Part shown: positions 20,754 through 26,459 of the stretch, piece after piece
How positions within the stretch are numbered: the first letter of the stretch is position 1
Layout of the letters: every line of letters begins with the position of its first letter
Assembly (NCBI GenBank): GCA_004563195.1
Contig: SFTJ01000038.1
Coordinates: 1 to 28,188 of the forward strand
Source of the DNA: a bacterium
GTDB taxonomy: Bacteria > Bacteroidota > Bacteroidia > Bacteroidales > Muribaculaceae
DNA length: 28,188 nucleotides
Reading direction: 5' to 3'
Translations under genes and position numbers: made by a program
The notes under the pieces: generated by a model
What the model saw: only the letters and a program-made list of their open reading frames with translations
What the model was told of the DNA's origin: nothing
Database searches by the model: none

Positions 20754-21848
20754 ATGGACTTCAAAGACGCAATTCTTCAACTCGCTGATAGAATTAGCAA
20801 GTTGAAAGACAACATCGCAACCGAAGAAGCTACTAAGAACGCATTTATTATGCCGATGATTTCTGCTCTCGGTTATGATGTTTTCAACCCACTCGAAGTC
20901 GTTCCGGAATTGGACTGCGACCTCGTAAAAAAGAAAGGTGAGAAAATAGACTATGCCATCATCAAAGATGGTGTTCCTATTCTCCTGATTGAGTGCAAGC
21001 ACATCGACCAGGACCTAACTCTCCATGACACTCAACTACAGAAGTATTTCGTTGCAAGCAATGCTCGATTCGGCGTGCTTACTAATGGAATAGAGTACCG
21101 CTTTTACACAGACCTCGACAAGCAGAATATTATGGACGAACGCCCATTCTTGGTTGTCAATATGCTCGAAATATCAGAGGCTGAAATTGAGCAATTGAAA
21201 AAATTCCACAAGTCTTACTATGACGTTGAGGAAATTCTTAGCACGGCTCAAGAACTCAAATATATGACTGATGTAAAAGGCATCTTGAACAAGGAATTTG
21301 CGAATCCGTCAAAGGAATTTGTAAAGTACATCATTCGACCAATTTATTCAGGACAAATCAAGGAGAATGTCCTTGACCTCTTTACTCCTATCGTGAAGAA
21401 GTCAATCGCCTCTATCATCAAAGAACGCATTGCAGAGAAACTCAATCTTGCAATCAAGACTAACGATGAACCGGCACCAGCACAGCAAGAACCAGAGAAA
21501 CCAAAAGAGGAAGAACTTCCTGAGGGCGTTGTTGCATTAGACAAGGAAACAGGTGTGACAACAACTCAAGAAGAAATCGACGCATTCCTCATAGTAAAGG
21601 CAATACTTCGCCAGGTGGTCGATATTCATCGTGTGTACTACCGTGACACACTCTCTTACTTCGGCATCCTCCTTGATGATAACAACCGCAAGCCGATTTG
21701 CCGTATGTACTTTAACGCAAAGTCTGCAAAGTACATCGCCACGATCGACGAGAACAAGAAGGAAACAAAGCACGAAATCAAGAGTCTTGATGACATCTAC
21801 GAATATGCAGATGCTATTAAGGCTGCAGTTGGCTTCTACGAAAAATAA
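20754..21848 (+). CDS. HSDR_N-type PD-(D/E)XK nuclease-like protein
   Basis: Residues 20-130 match the type I restriction enzyme R N-terminal domain (HSDR_N_2): EEATKNAFIMPMISALGYDV, then IDYAI with Asp66, LIECK with Glu80 and Lys82, and a QLQKYF motif with Gln94. Together these give the D-ExK-Q active site. The middle is helical, then a Pro/Glu-rich linker (PAPAQQEPEKPKEEELPEG) leads to a C-terminal alpha/beta domain (about 280-364) with YRDTLSYFGILLDDNNRKPICRM (shown in part) typical of these short prophage proteins. There is no helicase or methylase partner. It is expressed with the repressor, so a defence role for the lysogen is likely. Confidence 0.88.
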   Translation: MDFKDAILQLADRISKLKDNIATEEATKNAFIMPMISALGYDVFNPLEVVPELDCDLVKKKGEKIDYAIIKDGVPILLIECKHIDQDLTLHDTQLQKYFVASNARFGVLTNGIEYRFYTDLDKQNIMDERPFLVVNMLEISEAEIEQLKKFHKSYYDVEEILSTAQELKYMTDVKGILNKEFANPSKEFVKYIIRPIYSGQIKENVLDLFTPIVKKSIASIIKERIAEKLNLAIKTNDEPAPAQQEPEKPKEEELPEGVVALDKETGVTTTQEEIDAFLIVKAILRQVVDIHRVYYRDTLSYFGILLDDNNRKPICRMYFNAKSAKYIATIDENKKETKHEIKSLDDIYEYADAIKAAVGFYEK

Positions 21849-21894
21849 TCACACGCCCTCGCTCTCAATGGGCGATGGCATTAAAATAGATGTT

Positions 21895-22176
21895 ATGAAT
21901 AAAATAAAATCTAAAGTATCAGTATTGCTGACAGCATTAGTGCTGTGTATGGCTATTAGCGCTTGTGGTTCTGACAGCGAGCCGGACAACCCAAATGGTT
22001 TATATGATTGGGATATAGACAAGAAAGTAATCAACAAACAATCAGGATTATTCGAATCTCAAATTAAAGAAGTATTATATGATAAGTCTGAGGCTTATGT
22101 AATAGAACAAAAGAGACAATTCGAGAGATGCTCTGATAAGTATTACACATTCAAGTATATGTATAAAAGAAGATAA
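21895..22176 (+). CDS. Small lipoprotein (93 aa)
   Basis: The ATG at 21895 gives MNKIKSKVSVLLTALVLCMA with an ISAC lipobox (Cys24), so the mature 70-residue protein is lipidated and probably outer-membrane anchored. The start at 21895 is preferred because an upstream in-frame ATG would add charged residues in front of the signal peptide. The mature part (GSDSEPDNPNGLYDWDID, then charged helices ending YMYKRR) is not a family I recognise. Small lipoproteins expressed from lysogeny modules can block superinfection. That is an inference from location. Confidence 0.8.
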   Translation: MNKIKSKVSVLLTALVLCMAISACGSDSEPDNPNGLYDWDIDKKVINKQSGLFESQIKEVLYDKSEAYVIEQKRQFERCSDKYYTFKYMYKRR

Positions 22177-22179
22177 AAA

Positions 22180-22205
22180 TTTCCGTTTTATTGTCGGGAC
22201 GGAAA
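22180..22205 (+). terminator. Hairpin after the lipoprotein gene
   Basis: TTTCCGT and ACGGAAA form a 7-base-pair stem with a 12-base loop, starting 4 bases after the lipoprotein stop. There is no clear T-run downstream, so this could be a weak or Rho-assisted terminator or an mRNA-stabilising hairpin. Confidence 0.4.
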
Positions 22206-22210
22206 TACTC

Positions 22211-22320
22211 CCCATTGAAACGACAAGTATTTCAGTTAGTTGCACTGATTTCTCGCAAATTTTTCGTATAAACGTAAGAAAAATAGTGATTTTTGGCTGA
22301 AATAACTGAATTTCAATGGG
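22211..22320. repeat. 110-base imperfect inverted repeat before the integrase (attP or regulatory candidate)
   Basis: The left arm has CCCATTGAAA (22211-22220) and, ten bases later, TTCAGTTA (22231-22238). The right arm has TAACTGAA directly joined to TTTCAATGGG (22303-22320). The centre near 22266 is A/T-rich and contains CAAATTTTTCGTATAAACG and AAATAGTGATTTTTGG. The latter resembles the spacer of the phage promoter modules. Symmetric arm sites around an A/T core next to an integrase gene suggest attP or integrase control. Confidence 0.5.
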
Positions 22321-22423
22321 AAATGTTAGTAATTAAATTAGAAATCGGTCAGTTTTGAGGCTTTCCGACAATCGAAAAATTGCCGATTTCAGTGTAAAAC
22401 ATTTCCAAATTATTGTCGAAAAA

Positions 22424-23596
22424 ATGGCAACATTGAACGCAGTTATCGTGCCTGCCAAAGCTCTTAAAGGTGGCAAGCACAAAGTAAGAATCTCAGTGGC
22501 TCACAATGGCGAAACTCGCTACATCGTGACTAACATCATCATTGACTCCGACAAGGAGTGGCGTAACGGTCAGGTCGTGAAACGTCCGGACGCGGCTATG
22601 AAGAATACTCGCATACGCCAAGAACTTCAAAAGCACCAACAAGCAATCGACGAACTGCAATACGTTGACGGTATGACCTGTGCCGAGCTGGTGTATCAAC
22701 TCAAGACTGCCGGCAACTATAAGCACCGTACTCTTGCATCAATTTATGAGGAATATGTGGCTAACTCACACTGCATGGCGAGCACTCTCCATACATACAA
22801 GGGTATTTGGCATAACATATCGCAATATCTCGGTGATAAGACTCTCGTTGAACACATCACACACGGCTCTGTCCTCGGTCTTGACAAGCATCTCCGGACG
22901 AAGATGAAGCCGACGTCGGTACGAACTAACTTGGTGTTCTTGATGGTGCTGCTTAACTATGCCAAGCGATGTGGTTATGTGCAGTTCCGTGTTGACCCGT
23001 TCTTCGGATATGAACTCCCGAAAATGGAGCCTCGCCAGTCGTGGATTTCAGTTGAGGAGGTTAAACGCATCAGAGACGTCGAAACGACTAAAGCGAACAT
23101 CATCAAGTGCCGAGATATGTTTATGCTATCGTACTATCTCGGTGGCATCAATATGACTGACCTAATCGACATTGACTTCAACGAGCAGTCGGATGTCATC
23201 CACTACGAGCGTAAAAAGACTGTGCGTTGTCCGAAGATGAACAAGTATGTAGAGTTTGAGATACCTGATGAGGCGAAGGAAATAATCAATCGCTATAAAG
23301 GCGATGACGGAAGGCTCAAACTCTCAAAAGGTGATCGAGAAACTAAAATGCACTACTTCTTCGACCATAATATGCGCTTACTCTCGAAGTTGACTGGCAT
23401 TAAGAACCTAATCTACTATTCTGCACGAAAATCGTGGAGCCAGCACGCATTCGACCTTGGCATTAGCACGAGCGTCATTGACTTTGTCCTCGGACACAGA
23501 GTAGATAAGGGTGGCACAAGCCTTTACTCGTACATATCTGTTACGCCGGCAATGGCAACAAAAGCAGTGCGCCAAGTGTTGGATAATCTAAAATAA
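22424..23596 (+). CDS. Tyrosine recombinase (phage integrase)
   Basis: I start at the ATG at 22424 (MATLNAVIVPAKALKGGKHK), which has a Bacteroidota-style A-rich leader. The N-terminal arm-binding region is followed by a SAM-like core-binding domain (STLHTYKGIWHNISQYLG, TSVRTNLVFLMVLLNYAKRC). The catalytic domain has YYLGGINMTDLIDI in place of the first Arg box, the Lys hairpin region (YERKKTVRCPKM), YYSARKSWSQHAF as the HxxR box with Tyr instead of His, LGHRV, and the nucleophile in SLYSYISV. Loss of the first Arg is common in Bacteroidota integrases. At 390 residues it is full length and should be active. Confidence 0.93.
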   Translation: MATLNAVIVPAKALKGGKHKVRISVAHNGETRYIVTNIIIDSDKEWRNGQVVKRPDAAMKNTRIRQELQKHQQAIDELQYVDGMTCAELVYQLKTAGNYKHRTLASIYEEYVANSHCMASTLHTYKGIWHNISQYLGDKTLVEHITHGSVLGLDKHLRTKMKPTSVRTNLVFLMVLLNYAKRCGYVQFRVDPFFGYELPKMEPRQSWISVEEVKRIRDVETTKANIIKCRDMFMLSYYLGGINMTDLIDIDFNEQSDVIHYERKKTVRCPKMNKYVEFEIPDEAKEIINRYKGDDGRLKLSKGDRETKMHYFFDHNMRLLSKLTGIKNLIYYSARKSWSQHAFDLGISTSVIDFVLGHRVDKGGTSLYSYISVTPAMATKAVRQVLDNLK

Positions 23597-23609
23597 ATGC
23601 TTAACTTTG
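23578..23609 (+). promoter_or_regulatory. Promoter behind the integrase
   Basis: GTTG (23578-23581), exactly 20 bases, then TAACTTTG (23602-23609), a perfect -7 box for the Bacteroidota housekeeping sigma. The -33 lies in the last integrase codons. Transcription should start near 23616 and run plus-strand through a hairpin terminator to the alpha-CTD-like gene. Confidence 0.65.
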
Positions 23610-23615
23610 CGGTAG

Positions 23616-23681
23616 ATAAGTTCACATAATGGTGACTTAACTGTTTGACTTGGGAGAGGTGGTGGTTCGCCTCTCCTTTTT
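23616..23681 (+). ncRNA. Candidate short antisense RNA / attenuated leader
   Basis: A transcript from the promoter at 23578-23609 would be about 65 nt and end at the hairpin at 23653-23681. It contains TTAACTGTTTGACTT (23637-23651), a perfect 15-base complement of the leader of the gene at 17543, with 8-11 base matches to the leaders of the genes at 306, 9784 and 17140. It could act as a trans RNA that pairs with ribosome-binding zones of early mRNAs, or simply be an attenuator leader for the alpha-CTD-like gene. The start point is estimated, not observed. Confidence 0.5.
23653..23681 (+). terminator. Rho-independent terminator between integrase and alpha-CTD-like gene
   Basis: The stem GGAGAGG/CCTCTCC with a 10-base loop is followed directly by a run of five Ts. 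It lies after both the integrase stop and the 23578-23609 promoter and only 14 bases before the next ATG, so it either ends the upstream transcripts or works as an attenuator. Confidence 0.8.
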
Positions 23682-23694
23682 AATTCTAAAGAAT

Positions 23695-23964
23695 ATGCAC
23701 GATTTCTTCTATTTCGATGAACGCAGTATGCACTGGGAAAAACTTCTCTCTGCTTCAATCATTGTTCTTGACCTACCGATGCGCATCGCATATCCTCTCG
23801 ACGATGCCAAAATTAGGAAGATAAAAGACTTGGTAGTTAAGAGCCGTAACGACTTGCTCAAAATCAATCGCCTCGGTGTTAAGGCTGTTGATGAGATTGA
23901 GCATTGCCTTGACCGCATCGGTTTATCTCTTGGTATGGATATAAAAAAGGCTGCCGACTATTAG
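23695..23964 (+). CDS. RNA polymerase alpha C-terminal-domain-like protein (89 aa)
   Basis: Residues 36-81 align by eye with the RNA polymerase alpha CTD: IRKIKDLVVKSRNDLLKINR, LGVKAVDEIEHCL and the ending GLSLGM. E. coli alpha has IGDLV, LLK, NLGKKSL-EI and GLSLGM at the same spacing. The CTD contacts UP-element DNA and activators through this helix-hairpin-helix fold. The first 35 residues (MHDFFYFDERSMHWEKLL) are unrelated to alpha, and no assembly (N-terminal) domain is present. I infer a phage regulator that binds DNA or sigma/activators in place of host alpha. Expression would require read-through of the terminator just upstream. Confidence 0.75.
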   Translation: MHDFFYFDERSMHWEKLLSASIIVLDLPMRIAYPLDDAKIRKIKDLVVKSRNDLLKINRLGVKAVDEIEHCLDRIGLSLGMDIKKAADY

Positions 23965-23974
23965 CCGACAGCCG

Positions 23975-24017
23975 GGAGTGCCCACACATCATCACACATC
24001 ATCATCAAAGGCACTCC
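23975..24017. repeat. Inverted repeat with a CATCATCAC-rich loop
   Basis: GGAGTGCC (23975-23982) and GGCACTCC (24010-24017) form an 8-base-pair stem around a 27-base loop that repeats CACATCATCAC. It lies in the 150-base convergent gap between the alpha-CTD-like gene and the lysis operon terminator. CATCATCAC also appears twice in the leader of the ParB gene (6665-6695). The role is unknown. It could be an end-of-transcript structure or a binding site. Confidence 0.5.
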
Positions 24018-24067
24018 ATAGTATGTTACTAAACAACTCTCTATTTATTCACTTCGTTACACAAAAA

Positions 24068-24089
24068 AGCCCCGTTTCACAACGAGGCT
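24068..24089 (-). terminator. Strong Rho-independent terminator of the lysis operon
   Basis: Minus-strand AGCCTCGTT and AACGGGGCT pair over 9 positions (one G-U) around a GTGA tetraloop and are followed by six Ts. It lies 26 bases after the u-spanin stop and closes the holin-endolysin-spanin transcript. Confidence 0.9.
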
Positions 24090-24114
24090 GGTAAAACATA
24101 ATCTTAAAGTTAAC

Positions 24115-24639
24115 CTAAATAATCTTTCTTACCAATTTGTAGAGTGGATTTCGGAAAATATACGAAATACTAAAGAGAGATATTATCAGCAACAGCCACC
24201 ACGATGATAGTTTGATTTGTTCCATCAGTGTGAGCTTACGCTCTACTTCAACGGCGTAAGGTTGTGGAACAGGTATTTCTTTAGTCTTTATCGCTTCAAT
24301 ATTGTGGTCGGTAGTTGTCTGTGGCACATAAGTCTCTGCGGTGTACGTCACGGGCTTATTTTCGATTGAGTGATAAAGAGTACCATCTTCGTTAATCCAG
24401 GCTTCAGAAACGGCTATATCAGTCTCAACTCGACTTGTGTCTGCGGCTGTTACTATTGACTCTGATTGTTGAGGAATAGGGACTTCGACAGTTACAGGCA
24501 CATAGATGGTCTTAACTACAGTAGTCTCCTTGATGCTGTCATTGTTGTTGAGTACAACAGGCTCACTCGGGAATGCTTGCCTCGATGAATGGCAAGACGC
24601 AAAGAGCAATAACAGAAAAATAAACAGAAGGTGTTTCAT
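24115..24639 (-). CDS. Unimolecular spanin (u-spanin) candidate
   Basis: The N-terminus MKHLLFIFLLLLFASC is a lipoprotein signal with Cys16. The periplasmic part (about 20-140) is Thr/Val/Pro-rich with beta-like repeats (VPVTVEVPIPQ, KEIPVPQPYAVEVERK). A C-terminal membrane helix (about 147-165, WWLLLIISLFSISYIF) ends in a short basic tail. A single protein with an outer-membrane lipid anchor and an inner-membrane helix is the definition of a u-spanin (T1 gp11 type), which fuses the two membranes in the last step of lysis. It directly follows the endolysin gene with 1 base between stop and start. Confidence 0.8.
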   Translation of the reverse strand: MKHLLFIFLLLLFASCHSSRQAFPSEPVVLNNNDSIKETTVVKTIYVPVTVEVPIPQQSESIVTAADTSRVETDIAVSEAWINEDGTLYHSIENKPVTYTAETYVPQTTTDHNIEAIKTKEIPVPQPYAVEVERKLTLMEQIKLSSWWLLLIISLFSISYIFRNPLYKLVRKII

Positions 24640-24640
24640 A

Positions 24641-25228
24641 TTACAATGATTTTATGTAGTCACGAATGGCTCGCAGATGAGCAAGCACTATCTTGTCGTG
24701 TCCTTGCTGTGATTGGAGCATTTCCAAATCTTCCTTGTTGTCATAAAACAAGTTTTCGGTAAGTACAGCCGGACAAATGGTCTTGCGGAGAATGTAGAGG
24801 TTCTGTGCGATGTACATCTCGGGCGGAACGCATCGGTTTCCTTTCAATCCGTATTCAATAGAACGCTGCCACAAGAATTTTGCAAGGCGTTTTGATTTGT
24901 CGGAGGCGTTGAGGCTGACGTGAGCAGAGAACCCACGAGCTGAATACCACTTGCCATCGGCGCCAGCTGCATTGCTGTGAATGGAAACAAGCATCACATT
25001 ACTTGCTCCATACTTCTTGCAAATATCATTCACTCTTTGCACTCTCTCGCTAAGAGATATATCAAACTCCTCATCAACTATCAGCCGAGCATCGTAGCCG
25101 TCATCTTTAAGCTCAATGACGATGTCACGAGCCAATTCGCGGTTCTTCTTCCACTCGTAAAACGACTTGTCTGGAGAACACTTGCCAGGAGTGTTGTAGC
25201 CGTGTCCGTTGTCAATCAATATTATCAT
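24641..25228 (-). CDS. N-acetylmuramoyl-L-alanine amidase (endolysin)
   Basis: This is an Amidase_3 fold: IDNGHGYNTPGK with zinc ligand His9, FYEWKKNRELARDI with the Glu ligand, SIHSNAAGADGKW with His84, and the catalytic-Glu motif AVLTENLFYDNKED near residue 167. At 195 residues it is a single catalytic domain without a cell-wall-binding module or signal peptide, so it depends on the holin to reach peptidoglycan. It cuts the amide bond between MurNAc and L-Ala. The start overlaps the holin gene end by 17 bases. Confidence 0.93.
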   Translation of the reverse strand: MIILIDNGHGYNTPGKCSPDKSFYEWKKNRELARDIVIELKDDGYDARLIVDEEFDISLSERVQRVNDICKKYGASNVMLVSIHSNAAGADGKWYSARGFSAHVSLNASDKSKRLAKFLWQRSIEYGLKGNRCVPPEMYIAQNLYILRKTICPAVLTENLFYDNKEDLEMLQSQQGHDKIVLAHLRAIRDYIKSL

Positions 25229-25697
25229 CTTTATTGTCTGTTAGGTCGGATAAATCTATATCGAAATGTCTTGATGTTTTATCAACGAGGATTTTTTGTA
25301 GGACCTTTGCCCATCTCGCTCCGTTACAGCTACTCTCATTTTCGAGTATGCTCCACAACTGCCAAAAGCAAATCGCACCGGCTGCCACTTTTGTTAGGTC
25401 CATAGGCAGTCCATCGGTGATGTGCGTCTGAATGAGAAATGCCATAATGATGAGTGCATAAGCCTTGATGAGTGTAATAAGCACCTTCTCGACTTTGCTG
25501 CTCTTGAATTTTTTGCCCTCCTCACTCACCTTGTCGGGGTGTGCCTTCCTGGCCCTTCGTGACAACGACCAAGCGGTGTAGCAGTCGGCAATGATGATGA
25601 GTGTGCAAATAAGCAGATACGGCAGTGTCGGTTCGAGTGCCGCGAGGATAGCACCAAATGCGGTGAATATCCATCTGAGAATTTCGTTGATGTTCAT
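25212..25697 (-). CDS. Phage holin
   Basis: It has three or four hydrophobic segments (around 8-23 IFTAFGAILAALEPTL, 27-44 LLICTLIIIADCYTAW, 73-92 VLITLIKAYALIIMAFLI and 105-118 VAAGAICFWQLW) and a charged linker (SRRARKAHPDKVSEEGKKFK). The pattern matches the Bacteroidota phage holin family, which precedes the amidase. The holin forms holes in the inner membrane at a set time. The C-terminal cytoplasmic tail (about 40 residues) is acidic. A promoter lies about 40 bases upstream. Confidence 0.88.
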   Translation of the reverse strand: MNINEILRWIFTAFGAILAALEPTLPYLLICTLIIIADCYTAWSLSRRARKAHPDKVSEEGKKFKSSKVEKVLITLIKAYALIIMAFLIQTHITDGLPMDLTKVAAGAICFWQLWSILENESSCNGARWAKVLQKILVDKTSRHFDIDLSDLTDNKDDNID

Positions 25698-25735
25698 AAT
25701 CGAAATGGGTTTTGATGAGCAAATTGAATTTTACG

Positions 25736-25743
25736 CAAAAGTA
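25736..25743 (-). promoter_or_regulatory. Putative -7 box of the lysis operon promoter
   Basis: Minus-strand TACTTTTG fits the TAnnTTTG -7 consensus and is 39 bases upstream of the holin ATG. A -33 box about 20 bases further up is weak (TTTCG), so the promoter may need an activator, as late phage promoters often do. Confidence 0.55.
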
Positions 25744-25835
25744 AATATATTAAGCACTCAGTCGGCGAAAACTAAAAATTTCAAAATCAAAAATAAGCCC
25801 AAATATCAATGTATTAGGCATTTATAAAAGACACG

Positions 25836-25865
25836 AAACTGCACTGACTAATGCCAATGCAGTTT
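25836..25865 (-). terminator. Hairpin after the DUF4376 gene
   Basis: AAACTGCA and TGCAGTTT form an 8-base-pair stem with a 14-base loop, 32 bases after the DUF4376 stop on the minus strand. A short T-run (CTTTTAT) follows after 8 bases. It is a likely end of the reverse transcriptase-DUF4376 transcript, or a DNA cruciform. Confidence 0.5.
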
Positions 25866-25896
25866 GGAAAGGTAGTGGCATATTGATGATAGCGGA

Positions 25897-26388
25897 TTAC
25901 TCTCCTTGGAACAAAGTTAAATCAATGTTGTCTTTCTCTTGCCAACCCTCGTTAATGCAGGTGGTAACGTGGTTAACAGCGGCAACATAGAACTCGGTAA
26001 ATGTATCAACATCGGCAAAAGTATAATACACCGGATTACCGTCTGTTTCGCCGAGTTTGAACTTGATTGGTAGGATTAAGCCGTTAGTCTGCACAGCCAA
26101 GTCATACGCTGCCTTGAAATTGATTTGGTTCTCGGTAGATAGCCATACGTTGATGCCTTTCCATACAAAGCCGCTGATAATTTTCTCATCAGTGTGTTCA
26201 TTGATTTGACTGATGAGAACAGCCTTGACTTCATCGGGCGTTGGTTTTCGAGAGTATCGCTCACGATAATTGTAACCGGTTTCGGCTTCTTCGCTGTCTT
26301 TCCCGAAGCCGTAGATAAGTTCCCATTTGTTGCGACCTATCTTATACAGGCCGTCCTGACGCTCGGTTGCTCCGTAGATCTTCTTCAT
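25897..26388 (-). CDS. DUF4376 domain phage protein
   Basis: The C-terminal 90 residues (WKGINVWLSTENQINFKAAY, LPIKFKLGETDGNPVYYTF, DVDTFTEFYVAAVNHV) match the DUF4376 pattern common in Bacteroidota phages and prophages. The N-terminal 60 residues (YGATERQDGLYKIGRNKWEL, YNYRERYSRKPTPDEVKAVL) carry the usual Tyr/Arg-rich lead. The family lies near tail-fibre genes and is suspected to be a tail-associated or chaperone protein. It is directly downstream of the DGR reverse transcriptase with a 71-base gap, so it may assist display of the diversified protein. It contains no repeat similar to the template. Confidence 0.85.
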   Translation of the reverse strand: MKKIYGATERQDGLYKIGRNKWELIYGFGKDSEEAETGYNYRERYSRKPTPDEVKAVLISQINEHTDEKIISGFVWKGINVWLSTENQINFKAAYDLAVQTNGLILPIKFKLGETDGNPVYYTFADVDTFTEFYVAAVNHVTTCINEGWQEKDNIDLTLFQGE

Positions 26389-26459
26389 AGTAGCTTAATT
26401 TTTCTGCGAATATAGCAATTTAATCTTTAGGTTGTTCCGAACGCTGAAAAAACTGAAAA

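Noticed and set aside
21631..21894. Upstream extension of the lipoprotein frame inside the nuclease gene
   Set aside because: The extension overlaps the nuclease coding region out of frame, is Ser/Thr-rich noise, and would bury the signal peptide.
22355..22423. Integrase start at the TTG 23 codons upstream
   Set aside because: The ATG at 22424 has the usual A-rich leader, and the added residues do not fit the integrase N-terminus.
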